This document shows positions 44,557-53,322 of a DNA stretch of 64,000 nucleotides, piece after piece (the stretch's first letter is position 1; each line of letters starts with the position of its first letter). Below the pieces are notes generated by a model, which saw nothing but the letters and a program-made list of their open reading frames with translations, did no database searches and had not been told where the DNA came from. The stretch is taken from positions 248,001-312,000 of the forward strand of contig CAVRHY010000004.1 of the NCBI GenBank assembly GCA_963721105.1, written 5' to 3'. The position numbers and the translations under genes were made by a program. The DNA comes from Thermohalobaculum sp963721105 (GTDB lineage Bacteria > Pseudomonadota > Alphaproteobacteria > Rhodobacterales > Rhodobacteraceae).

Positions 44557-44931
44557 CTACTGCTGCGCGGGAGCGGGAGCGGCGGGCAGGGGGATGTCGT
44601 TCCCGGCGGGGCCCGCGGGCTGCGGCGCCTCGTCCTGCGAGGGCAGGGCCGGCAGCGGGATGTCTGCCGAGTCGATGGGACCTTGTTGGTCGAAGATCGA
44701 TTGCGGCCCGCCTCTGCCGGCCATGATGGTCAGCGCCAGCGAGGTGCAGATGAAGCCGACGGCCAGCGCCCAGGTGATCTTGCTGAGCGCCGTCGCGGCG
44801 CCGCGCTGCGACACGAGCCCGCCGCCACCGCCGCCGATGCCGAGCGCCCCGCCCTCGGATCGTTGCAGCAGCACGACAGCGATCAGGAAGATCGCCAGCA
44901 CGAGGTGGATCATCAGGACGACGGTTGCCAT
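44557..44931 (-). CDS. secG: Preprotein translocase subunit SecG
   Basis: 124-residue auxiliary subunit of the SecYEG channel. Two membrane segments: VVLMIHLVLAIFLIAVVLLQ and ITWALAVGFICTSLALTIM. Between them is the conserved RSEGGALGIGGGGGGLVS and RGAATALSKIT. An Ala/Pro-rich tail follows. ATG 44931 is certain from the family. The reading frame is also open upstream into the GNAT gene, which is treated as an artefact. Starts 17 bases before the GT39 gene. Confidence 0.93.
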   Translation of the reverse strand: MATVVLMIHLVLAIFLIAVVLLQRSEGGALGIGGGGGGLVSQRGAATALSKITWALAVGFICTSLALTIMAGRGGPQSIFDQQGPIDSADIPLPALPSQDEAPQPAGPAGNDIPLPAAPAPAQQ

Positions 44932-45095
44932 GCGGGGCCTGCGCGGTCGGAAGTGCCGGATAAGTGGCGGGAAATGGCGGGCTTCTATCGGCTCCGATCT
45001 GGGATGTCGAGGCGGGAACGCAATCCCGGGCGCGCATTCTGCCCGTGGCAACGTCTCGGTCCAGAGTTCCCCGGCGCAGAACTCCCGGCTGGCGC

Positions 45096-45705
45096 TCACG
45101 GCCTGGGCGTCAGCCGGATCGGGCGCCGGCAAGCGCGCCGGCCAGCGCAGGGACAGCAGGCTCCATGCCAGCTCCGTCCCGGCGGCGAACGGCCCATCCG
45201 ATCCTCGAGAACGTCGAAGGACAGTTCGGCCAGGCTGCGGGGGAAACGGCGTCAGCTCGGCGACCGCCTCCCCGTGCGACAGCGAAATGCGCGCGCCGAA
45301 ATCGTGAGCGATGCGCAGCATGGGGCCATTGTCCCCCGAGGTGTAGACGATCAGTTTCGCGCAGCCCAGAAGTCGCGCCTGCCGCAGCGCGCGGCGCATC
45401 AGCGCCCGGCCGACGCCGCGGTTTCGGCACGCCGCTTCGACGCTGAAGGCCGCCTCGGCCTCGTCGCCGCCTGTCGAGATCTCGGCGACGCCGCGCAGAG
45501 TGCCGTCGCGAAACCAGCCGATGACGTCATAACTCCGCTCGCTTAGCTTGGCTGCCTGCACGGCCAGGTACTCGTCCCCGACGGCATGCAGGAAGCGCGC
45601 CTGCCGGTCGTGCGCCGACAGCCGCCGATAATGCGCCAGCAGCGCCGGCTCGTCACCGGGCACCAGGTGGCGGAACCAACCGCCGTGTAAGATGGGTGAA
45701 GGCAT
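45096..45705 (-). pseudogene. GNAT family N-acetyltransferase with disturbed C-terminus
   Basis: The first 150 residues form a clear GNAT domain: VPGDEPALLAHYRRLSAHDRQ, then AAFSVEAACRNRGVGRALMRRAL (acetyl-CoA loop R-N-R-G-V-G) and LIVYTSGDNGPMLRIAHDFGA. After VAELTPFP at about 45240 the open frame turns unconvincing. In the next frame RSLAELSFDVLEDRMG is more protein-like and stops at 45096. One extra C in the CCCCC run would explain this. Without correction the frame runs straight into secG. The end is therefore uncertain. Substrate unknown. Confidence 0.68.
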
Positions 45706-45891
45706 CGTTCTTTTCTCCGCTCGGTGCGTCCTGGACGCCCGCGAAGCGTTTCCTCGCCTTGCTCATGTGGGGTCGGAGAACGGCCTTCGCATTATGCAGC
45801 CGGCGCAAAGCCGTTCCGCACAGACATGACCTGGCGCCAGTGCCCGACCCCGCGCGCCTGTCGGGCGACGGCGGTCGCCCCCGCTGGCCGG

Positions 45892-46317
45892 CTAACGCGC
45901 GTACCCCCGTCGCAGATCCTCGATCTCTGCCTCCAGCTCCATGATGCGGCGGCGGGCGTTTCCGAAGCCCGACATCGATGCCTCGGCGTCGGCGCGTGCC
46001 TCGCGCAGCGCGGTGGCCAGCTCGGCCTCCCGGCCCTCGACGGCGCCTTCGAGGCGCGCCTGCATGGCGGCCAGCCTGTTCTCCATCTCGGCCTCGCGCG
46101 ACGCGAGCAGGTTCTCCGCCAGCTCGCGCGCGTCTTCGGCGGCTTCGCGTGCGCGGTCGGCCTCGTGCAGGCGGTTGATCATCTCGGTCAGCCGCGCGGT
46201 GTCGGTCATCGCTGCGTTCGACAGGCGGATCCAGATCCAGTGAAGCACCCAGCCGAGCGCGATGGCGCCGGCCAGAACTGCCGAGATGGCGGTGGCGAGC
46301 TGGCCTCCAGTCAGCAT
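45892..46317 (-). CDS. Membrane-anchored coiled-coil protein
   Basis: 141 residues: one N-terminal membrane segment (LATAISAVLAGAIALGWVLHWIW), then a long charged alpha-helical stretch with heptad repeats (RLTEMINRLHEADRAREAAED, AMQARLEGAVEGREAEL, RRIMELEAEIEDLRRGY). Not recognised by name. It follows the OmpA-family gene by 16 bases on the same strand, an arrangement that suggests an envelope-spanning partner of that protein. Confidence 0.75.
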   Translation of the reverse strand: MLTGGQLATAISAVLAGAIALGWVLHWIWIRLSNAAMTDTARLTEMINRLHEADRAREAAEDARELAENLLASREAEMENRLAAMQARLEGAVEGREAELATALREARADAEASMSGFGNARRRIMELEAEIEDLRRGYAR

Positions 46318-46333
46318 GGCGGGGCGCTCCGGT

Positions 46334-48150
46334 TCATTCGGCCGGCTCGAAGTTGATACGCCGGTTGCGCGCCCGGCCGGCGTCGGTTTCGTTGCTGGCG
46401 ATCGGCACCGTCTCGCCGAAGCCGCGCGGGACCATCCGGTTGACCGGCACGCCGCGCTCGGCCAGCGCGCGGACGACGGCGTCGGCGCGTGCCTGGCTGA
46501 GGCGCAGGTTCAGATCCTCGGGTCCCTGCGCGTCGGTGTGGCCGCCGACCTCGATAACCGCGCCCGGGCAGCGGGCGAAGGTCGCGGCCAGCGCCTTCAG
46601 GACCGCGCGACTCGCCGGCGTCATCACGGCGCTGCCGGGCGCGAAGTCGATCCCCGGCGCGCCGTTGGCGCGGTTCAACTCGGCGGCGCAGCGCAGCGGC
46701 GGCAGTGGCAGCGAGCCCATCGCCGCGGGCAGGTCGATCGTGAACGCGGTGCCGATCTCGTAATCCGGTAGTTCGGCCGCCATGCGGTCGTGCAGCTTGC
46801 GCGCGAGCGCCGGTTCGGCCAGCCGGCCGCGCAGCGTGGCGCGATAGCCGGCCAGCTGGCCCTCGCCCTCGGGCATGGCCTTCAGGTCGTCGAGCAGGCT
46901 GAGCGCCGCCATCTGCCAGCCGGCCGGGGCCGCCGCGCCCCGTACGGTCAGCGCGCTTTCGACGCGGTCGGAGCCGAACAGCGCCCGGGCCTCGGTCTCG
47001 ATGGCCGTGCGGGCGGCGTTGTCCGGCATCTGGCCGCTCAGCACGACGCGCTCGGGCGTGCGGCGCAGCGTCAGCCAGAACTGCTCGCGCACGATGCCGG
47101 TCCGGGTTGCGACATCGTCGGCGCGCAGCTCGCCCGCGCCGGCGAAGCCCTCGGGCAGCGCCGCCTTGAATGCCGCCAGCGCCGCTTCGAAGACGGGCGG
47201 CGTCGTCGGCGGGCCGGCTACCAGGCGGGCGTCGCGGTACTCGATGTCGATGCGGCCCGCCGGCACCGTCGAGAGCGCGTCGAGTCCGGCGGCCACCGCG
47301 GCCGGCCAGTCGCCGCCGGGGCCGCCGAGGCCGACGGGGCAGGGCTCGGGCTGGTGCGCGACGCCGGCGCCCTTCAGCCTGTCGAGCAGCGCCGCCTGCT
47401 CCTCGAAGCTGCGCGCCGCGCAGCGTTCCAGCCGGATGCCGGCGCCGGCGTCCCTGTATGCCGAAAAGGCGAAGGGCGCGATCACGCGGGCCGGAATGCG
47501 GATTCGCAACACCAGCGAGACGCGCTCGCCGGCGCGCCCGAGAAGTGCCTGCGTCAAGGCCTCGCGGTCGGCCTCGTTGGCGGCCTGGCCGTCGACCGTC
47601 ACCTGGCCGGGCTCCATGACGACATAGGCGTTCGGCAGCCGGCTAGCGGCCAGGCTGGCGACGCCTACCTCGGGGCCCCAGCCGCGCGGCGGCGGCGCCG
47701 CCTGGATACCGGTCAGATCCTGCACGGCAAGCCCCGGCCCGTCCTCGGCTAGCGCCGCGTCCAGCCGCTCGCGCATCGCTCGGCTGGCGGTCTGGCCGGT
47801 CAGCGTGACTCCGCGCTCGTCGCGCAGGAACTCGATACGCACCGGGTCGCGATGCTCCGGCGGGGCCAAGGTCGCGGTCGCGTAGCTGACGACACGCGCC
47901 AGCTGGCGCAGTGGCGCGCGCCGAGTTCGAGCGCCAGGTCGCGCGCGAAGGTGTCGGGGGCGTGGCCGTAGATCGACAGCCGCAGCCCGTCGGCCCGCAC
48001 GCTGGCCCAGCTGAAGCCCAGCACGTCCAGCGCGTTCGACACCCGCGCCGTCAGCATCCTCTCGTAGGCCTGCGCGCCGCGCTGGCCGAGGTCATAGCAG
48101 GCATAGCCGATGGCGGCGATCAGGGCGGCAAAGACAAGGTAGCGGAACAC
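46334..48150 (-). pseudogene. Membrane-anchored OmpA-family protein, frameshifted
   Basis: N-terminus has one TM segment (FRYLVFAALIAAIGYACYDLG) followed by BON-like repeats (VRADGLRLSIYGHAPD; RDERGVTLTGQTASRAMRE; LRRTPERVVLSGQMPDNAA). The C-terminus is an OmpA peptidoglycan-binding domain with GGHTDAQGPEDLNLRLSQARADAV and RNRRINF. At about 47928 a one-base loss in a C run separates ...DLALELGAR from LRQLARVVSYATATLAPP. Restored length about 605 residues. The start, GTG 48150, is inferred from the TM position. The protein should anchor in the inner membrane and touch the cell wall. Confidence 0.78.
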
Positions 48151-48319
48151 GGGTGGGCGCGCTCGCGACTGACGACGGCTCGGGACGGCGGCACAGATGG
48201 CACGAAGCAGCCCACCCGGGCAAGGCGCCTGCACGGTGAGTTCAACCCGGCGCGAGCCGTTCCGCTTGTCGGCGCATCCGCGCAGGTGCATGGACATGGG
48301 CGCCGAAATGGAGGGACGC

Positions 48320-49111
48320 ATGACCAACGAACGGCCGAGGCCGCAGGATCCGGGCCGGATCATTGCGCATCGCGGCGCCAGCCGGGTGGCGCCCGAGAAC
48401 ACGCTGGCCGCCTTTCGCGCCGCGCACGCGCAGGGCGCGCGCTGGATCGAGTTCGACGTCTCTCTGCTGGGTGACGGTACGCCTGTCGTGTTCCATGACG
48501 GGACGCTGGAGCGCTGCACGGACGCAACCGGGCGGCTGACCTCGATCGGCGGCGCCGAGCTCGCGGGTATCCATGCGGGCGTGCTGTTCGCGCCCGAGTT
48601 CGCCGACGAGCCGCTGCCGACGCTGGAGGCGGTGCTGGAACTGATCGACGATCTCGGCCTACACGCCAACCTCGAGCTGAAGACGCACTGCGACGACCCG
48701 GCGCACCGCACCGGTCCGCTGGCCGCTGCGGTCGCCGGGGCGCTGGCATCCCGGCCTGCCGCAGCGGCGCGCATGACGATGTCGAGCTTTGACGAGGACG
48801 AACTGGCGGCGTTCCGCGCGGCGATGCCCGAGGCGGCGGTCGCGCTGCTGGTCGAGGAGCCGCCGGCCGACTGGCCGGCGCGGCTGACGCGGCTCGGTGC
48901 CGAGGCGCTGCACCTGGAGCATTCGCACCTCAGCGAGAGCCTGCTGGCCGAGGCGCGATCGGCCGGCGTTCGCGTGCGCGTCTACACGATCAACGAGCCT
49001 GCGTTGATGGAACCCTTCCGCGCGCTGGGCCTGACCGGCGTGATCACCGATCACCCGCCGCTGTTCCTGGATGACCCGGCCTGGGCCGATTGGGCCAGAA
49101 CGCGGGACTGA
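48320..49111 (+). CDS. ugpQ: Glycerophosphodiester phosphodiesterase
   Basis: 263-residue cytoplasmic TIM-barrel enzyme hydrolysing glycerophosphodiesters to glycerol-3-phosphate and an alcohol. IIAHRGASRVAPENTLAAF has the catalytic His and metal Glu. WIEFDVSLLGDGTPVVFHD has the metal Glu/Asp and second His. ELKTH and VRVYTINE are the later barrel-strand motifs. No signal peptide. ATG 48320 with GGAGGGACGC upstream; other ATGs 5' are less well placed. Divergent from the OmpA gene, with no ugp transporter alongside. Confidence 0.92.
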   Translation: MTNERPRPQDPGRIIAHRGASRVAPENTLAAFRAAHAQGARWIEFDVSLLGDGTPVVFHDGTLERCTDATGRLTSIGGAELAGIHAGVLFAPEFADEPLPTLEAVLELIDDLGLHANLELKTHCDDPAHRTGPLAAAVAGALASRPAAAARMTMSSFDEDELAAFRAAMPEAAVALLVEEPPADWPARLTRLGAEALHLEHSHLSESLLAEARSAGVRVRVYTINEPALMEPFRALGLTGVITDHPPLFLDDPAWADWARTRD

Positions 49112-49286
49112 CGACGGGGCGGCCTGCCAGAGTACCCGCCTGGCGGGGTGAAACCCGTCCTGTCGGTGGAGAACGCATGGGGGAGTGTCTCCCGGGGCCG
49201 CGAAGGAGGCGCACCACCTGATCTGTCCACCGATCGCGAGGGACCTGTCCGTTCGCCGTCAGCGCGCCGTCTTGTAGATCAGGCGT

Positions 49287-49790
49287 TCATACCGGCATCT
49301 GCGCCGCTCCGATCAGCAGGTAGGCGACGATGGTGATGGCGAAGATCAGGCCCATCGGAAAGACGCGCTCGCGTGCCGGCCGCGCGTACTGGTCGACGGC
49401 CATCCAGCCTGTCGTGCGGTGCCGCGCCATCTGCATTGCCAGCCGCAGCGCCAGCAGCAGGAGCAGCGTCACGACCGCGTAGAGCATCATCACCGAGAGC
49501 ACATCCCGCGCGGCCACGAACGGGGCCAACGCCGCCGCCATCTTGGCGTCGCCGCCGCCGACGGCGCCGGCCGAGAACAGCGCGAAGCCGATCAGCAGCA
49601 CCGCCGCGCCCTGGCCGAGCCGCCAGACGAACTCGTCGAAGGGCAGTCCCCAGACGCCAGCCATCAGGAAGACTCCGACGACGGCAAGCACCAGCCCGTT
49701 CGGGATGCGCAGCGACTTGAGGTCGTACCAGGCGCACAGCGACATCAGCGGCAGCATTGCCGCGATTGCGAGCCAGAGGGCAGGGGGCAT
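49287..49790 (-). CDS. cpaA: Flp pilus prepilin peptidase (CpaA/TadV)
   Basis: 167-residue inner-membrane aspartic protease that cleaves the leader of Flp pilin and TadE-like pseudopilins. Several TM segments. First catalytic Asp lies in SLCAWYDLKSLRIPNGL, second in the GGGDAKMAAAL motif (AVGGGDAKM). Lacks the methylase domain of PilD, as usual for the Tad system. ATG 49790. Last gene of the tad operon; the open frame upstream into the TPR gene is due to that gene's frameshift. Confidence 0.91.
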   Translation of the reverse strand: MPPALWLAIAAMLPLMSLCAWYDLKSLRIPNGLVLAVVGVFLMAGVWGLPFDEFVWRLGQGAAVLLIGFALFSAGAVGGGDAKMAAALAPFVAARDVLSVMMLYAVVTLLLLLALRLAMQMARHRTTGWMAVDQYARPARERVFPMGLIFAITIVAYLLIGAAQMPV

Positions 49791-49831
49791 GAACACGGGC
49801 GGACCTCGTTCTGGTTCGGGCGTGGTGTCGG

Positions 49832-50696
49832 TCAGTTCTCGACGACGGCATCCAGCGCCGCGAGCCGGCTGGCGGCGGCGGCATAGTGCTGCGGATGCGC
49901 CTCGACCGCCGCGGCGAATAGGCCGCGGGCGATCTCCTTTTCGCCCTTGCGCAGCGCGATCAGGCCCAGATTGTTCAGGATATAGGCCTTCTCGGTCTCG
50001 GTCATCGGAACCGGTGGCACCTGGAAATTGCCCTGCAGGCCGCGGGCGATCGCCAGGTTGTTCTTGGCGTTGAACAGCCGAGAGTTCGAACGACAGCGCC
50101 CGCTCGAATGTCTCCTCGGCCTTTTTCATGTCGCCGCGCGCCATCAGCGAGACGCCCCAGTTGTTCAGCACCGTGGCGGGGTTGGTGGCCAGCGTCTCGG
50201 CCTGCGTGTACGCGGCATCGGCCGCGACCCAGTTCTGCTCGTGGTCGGCAAGCATTGCGTCGACAAGGTAGCGCCGCGTCGTGTTAAACCCGGCCGGCAG
50301 GTCTGCGACGACGGACTTGACGTCCTCCCACTTGTCGAGGCGCGCCGCGATCTGGGCGTATTCCACTCGGTCGCCGGGCTCGGCCTGGCCCAGTGCGATC
50401 ATCTCCTCGTAGACGCGCGCCGCTTCCGGGTAGCGCTTGGCGCGGCCCAGAGAGATCGCAAGGCCGCGCCGGAAATCCGCGCGGTCCGGCTCCTGCGCCA
50501 GGGCGTTCTGGAAGTACTGCACCGACTCCTCGGGGTCGCCCGCAGTCAGCAGAAGGTTCTCGATCTTGGCGTCGTCGATGAGGTTGCCCTGCAGCGGCGT
50601 CGCGTCGGGTGGCAGGTTGCATGCCGACAGCGAGACCAGAAACGCCGCTGCCAGCAGCCCCCGCGCAAGTCCCGCATGTCCCGCTATCCGACCCAT
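49832..50696 (-). pseudogene. Flp pilus-associated TPR lipoprotein, frameshifted
   Basis: Signal peptide with lipobox LSAC, then TPR repeats: AGDPEESVQYFQNALAQEPD, RYPEAARVYEEMIALGQ, NNWGVSLMARGDMKKAEETFERAL. After ERALSF at 50087 the frame changes; the rest reads SRLFNAKNNLAIARGLQGNF, then KAYILNNLGLIALRKGEKEIA. The coding strand has TTCGAACTC where TTCGACTC restores the frame, again creating a GANTC site. Restored length 287 residues. Probably a TadD-like pilotin or assembly factor for the secretin. Start ATG 50696 or GTG 50705. Confidence 0.83.
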
Positions 50697-50697
50697 C

Positions 50698-51312
50698 CTA
50701 GCCACTCCCGGCGGTTCCCGACGATACGATCAACTTGTACTGTGCCACGCCGGTCCGTTGCAATTTCTGCGGGTTTTCGGCAAGCGGCGGGTTGGCGGCC
50801 TCGGCGCGGGCGATGGCGAGTTCGGCCATGTCGAGGTTCTGCGCCGCCTCCGCGCTTGCGCCGCTGGACAGCGCGAAGGCCGTCTTGAACGCCTGTCGGG
50901 CGGGGTAGAGTTCGCCCAGCCCGTAGAGCGCGGCGCCCAGGTTGTTGTGTGCGGCGACCGAGTCCGGCTCCAGCTCCTTCGCCCGCTCGTAGTAGCGCAC
51001 CGCCTCCGTCAGCAATCCCTGCCGCTGTGCGGCCACGCCGGCACCGGTCAGCGCAGCGGCCGTCATGCCCTCGACGCGCAGCGAGCGGACGAAGGCGTTC
51101 TCGGCCTCGACCGGCTGATTGCTGTCGAGCAGCCTGAGACCGACGTCCATCCAGCTCGTCGCCTGTTCGGGCAGCGCCTCCGGCAGAACCTCCGCGGATG
51201 GCAGCGCGTCCAGCGGGCCCGGCGCGATCAGTTCGCACCCTGCCAGCACGGGCAGGGCAAGGCCCAGTGCGACCGCACCTGGCCCCATGGCACGGCGGCC
51301 CTGCCGGGTCAT
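50698..51312 (-). CDS. tadD: Flp pilus TPR lipoprotein TadD
   Basis: 204 residues. Lipobox LAGC after a signal peptide (GAVALGLALPVLAGC). The TPR region includes SWMDVGLRLLDSNQPVEAENAF, LTGAGVAAQRQGLLTEAVRYY, VAAHNNLGAALYGLGELYPA. TadD lipoproteins act as pilotins that help assemble the RcpA/CpaC secretin in the outer membrane. ATG 51312 overlaps the tadC stop (ATGA). Its TAG lies within a few bases of the second TPR gene start. Confidence 0.87.
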   Translation of the reverse strand: MTRQGRRAMGPGAVALGLALPVLAGCELIAPGPLDALPSAEVLPEALPEQATSWMDVGLRLLDSNQPVEAENAFVRSLRVEGMTAAALTGAGVAAQRQGLLTEAVRYYERAKELEPDSVAAHNNLGAALYGLGELYPARQAFKTAFALSSGASAEAAQNLDMAELAIARAEAANPPLAENPQKLQRTGVAQYKLIVSSGTAGSG

Positions 51313-52325
51313 TGGCCGCCGCCGAACTGCGAGAGCGAGCGGACGATCTGGATGAACGAGGGGCCGGCCAGGATCAGGATCAGCGGCGGCACCGTGAACG
51401 CCATCGTGCCAAGCGTCAGCTTGGTCGGCAGGACGTTGGCCTTCTCCTCGGCGCGCATCAGCCGCTTGTCGCGCATCTCGGCGGCATAGACGCGCAGCGC
51501 CTGGCTGATCGAGGTGCCGAATGTGGACGACTGGATCAGGACGGTCACGAAGCTGGAGATGTCGTTGACGACGCATCGGTCGGCGAAGTCGCGCAGCACC
51601 AGCGACCTGTCCTTGCCGGCGCGGAACTCGTGCGTGACAACCTGCAGTTCCTCGGCCAGCGGCGAGCCGGTCGCCTGCATCTCCATGCCGACGCGCGCCA
51701 TCGCCTGGTCCAGCGAGTGGCCGCCCTCGATGCACACCAGCATCATGTCCATCGCGTCCGGGAACGAGTTCTGGATCTGCATCCGCCGCGTCTCGATCTG
51801 GCGCCGGACCCAGTAGGCCGGCAGGAAGTAGCCGGCCGTGCCGAAGCCGCCGGCAATCGCCATCGCGGTGATGAGATTGGGCGATTCCGGGATCAGCACG
51901 AAGGTGATCAGGCCGAAGACCAGCAGGCCGAGGCCGAGACCCGCCCGCGCCAGGTAGTACGTTCCGACGGCCGAGGGGCTCTTGTAGCCGGCGGCGCGCA
52001 GCTGGCGCCTGGTCGCGCCCAACTCGTCCTTGTCCGACGGCTCGAGCAGTGGCGCAAGGCCGTGCAGGCTGCCGCCGGTCTCGCCGGCGGAGCGAAGGCG
52101 CACCAGATCGTCCTTGAGCCGCTCGTCCCTGAACGAGAACCGAGCGAGCGGATCCTTGGAGCGCTTCATCGCCATCGGGATCGCCAGCAGCGCCAGGAAT
52201 ATTCCCAGCGCCGCGACGGCGTAGAACGGTCCTGCCGGCCCATAGCTCTCGACCAGCGAGCTCCACAGCCGGTCGACCAGCGGTGCGCCCGCTTCCTCGA
52301 CCCCGATCAGCACCGCGATGCCCAT
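51309..52325 (-). CDS. tadC: Flp pilus inner-membrane platform protein TadC
   Basis: 338-residue type II secretion F-domain protein forming the inner-membrane platform with TadB. N-terminal TM around YAVAALGIFLALLAIPMA, T2SSF domain with FPDAMDMMLVCIEGGHSLDQAM and FADRCVVNDISSFVTVLIQSS-type helices, and a C-terminal TM (FTVPPLILILAGPSFIQIV). Starts 17 bases after the tadB stop. Confidence 0.93.
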   Translation of the reverse strand: MGIAVLIGVEEAGAPLVDRLWSSLVESYGPAGPFYAVAALGIFLALLAIPMAMKRSKDPLARFSFRDERLKDDLVRLRSAGETGGSLHGLAPLLEPSDKDELGATRRQLRAAGYKSPSAVGTYYLARAGLGLGLLVFGLITFVLIPESPNLITAMAIAGGFGTAGYFLPAYWVRRQIETRRMQIQNSFPDAMDMMLVCIEGGHSLDQAMARVGMEMQATGSPLAEELQVVTHEFRAGKDRSLVLRDFADRCVVNDISSFVTVLIQSSTFGTSISQALRVYAAEMRDKRLMRAEEKANVLPTKLTLGTMAFTVPPLILILAGPSFIQIVRSLSQFGGGQ

Positions 52326-52342
52326 ACTCTAAGCCCGACCCC

Positions 52343-53302
52343 TCAGACCTTGATGTTCACGAGAACGCGCATGAAGATGACGTTGCAGACCAGCAGGATG
52401 AACGTCGCGATCGCGCCGGGAATGAACAGCGGGTGGTCGGCGACGCGGTCGTAGTAGTTCGGGTCTACGAGCTGCACCAGCAGCAGCGCGATGACCGGGA
52501 ATACCGACAGGAACCAGCCTGACCAGCGCGCCTCGGCGGTGATTGCGCGTACCTTGCGGAACAGCTTGAAACGCGAGCGGATGACGCCCGACAGCCCGTC
52601 CAGGATCTCGGCCAGGTTGCCGCCCGAGGTCGCCTGGATGTTGACGGCAATCGCCAGGAAGCGCAGGTCCGGCACGGGCACGCGCCCGGCCATCTTTGCC
52701 AGTGCGTCGTTGACCGTCATGCCGTAGGTCGCCTCGTCGGCGATCATGCCGAATTCGGTACCGATCGGGTCGGCCATCTCGCGCGCGACGACGCTGACGG
52801 CGCCGTTGATTGGATGGCCGACGCGCAGGCTGCGCACCATCAGGTCGAGCGCATCCGGCAACTGCTCCTCGAACAGCGAGATTCGCCGCTTGGCCTTGTT
52901 GCGCAGCCAGAGGAACAGCGTCGCGTAGCCGATGATCACGGCGACCACCGTGCGGATCAGCGGAGCGGCGCTGGTGAACAGCGTCAGAAGGACGAAGGAC
53001 ACGACGATCATCAGCACCAGCACGAAGGAGATCGTGCGCGGCGAGATGACCACATTGGCGTGGCGCGCCTTCTCGACCAGCGGCCCGATGATCGGATAGC
53101 GCTCGCTGCGGGCGTTGCCCTCGCGCTCATTGCGCAGGATCGTCAGGACCTCTTCGCTGTCCCGTCCCTCCTGCATAAGCGAGAGCCGTCGGTTGACACG
53201 CTTCTGCCGCTTTATCTGCTTGCCGAAAGCGAGCAGATAAAGGCCGCCGAGCATCAGGTAGACGCCGATGAAGATCAGGCCATAGACGACCGGCTGGAAC
53301 AT
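52343..53302 (-). CDS. tadB: Flp pilus inner-membrane platform protein TadB
   Basis: 319-residue T2SSF-domain protein. N-terminal TM (VYGLIFIGVYLMLGGLYLLAFG), two middle TMs, then the F domain LPDALDLMVRSLRVGHPINGAV and IAVNIQATSGGNLAEILDGLS, and a C-terminal TM pair. Shares the L/F-PDALD motif with TadC. Interacts with the CpaF ATPase to drive pilin extrusion. Lies 20 bases after cpaF. Confidence 0.93.
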   Translation of the reverse strand: MFQPVVYGLIFIGVYLMLGGLYLLAFGKQIKRQKRVNRRLSLMQEGRDSEEVLTILRNEREGNARSERYPIIGPLVEKARHANVVISPRTISFVLVLMIVVSFVLLTLFTSAAPLIRTVVAVIIGYATLFLWLRNKAKRRISLFEEQLPDALDLMVRSLRVGHPINGAVSVVAREMADPIGTEFGMIADEATYGMTVNDALAKMAGRVPVPDLRFLAIAVNIQATSGGNLAEILDGLSGVIRSRFKLFRKVRAITAEARWSGWFLSVFPVIALLLVQLVDPNYYDRVADHPLFIPGAIATFILLVCNVIFMRVLVNIKV

Positions 53303-53322
53303 GGCTCTTGCTCCCCGTCAGC

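Noticed and set aside
46334..48150. Additional GAACTC at the OmpA frameshift as a fifth GANTC case
   Set aside because: GAACTC occurs at about 47931-47936, but removing its extra A does not restore the LRQLARVV frame; a one-base loss in a C run explains it more simply.
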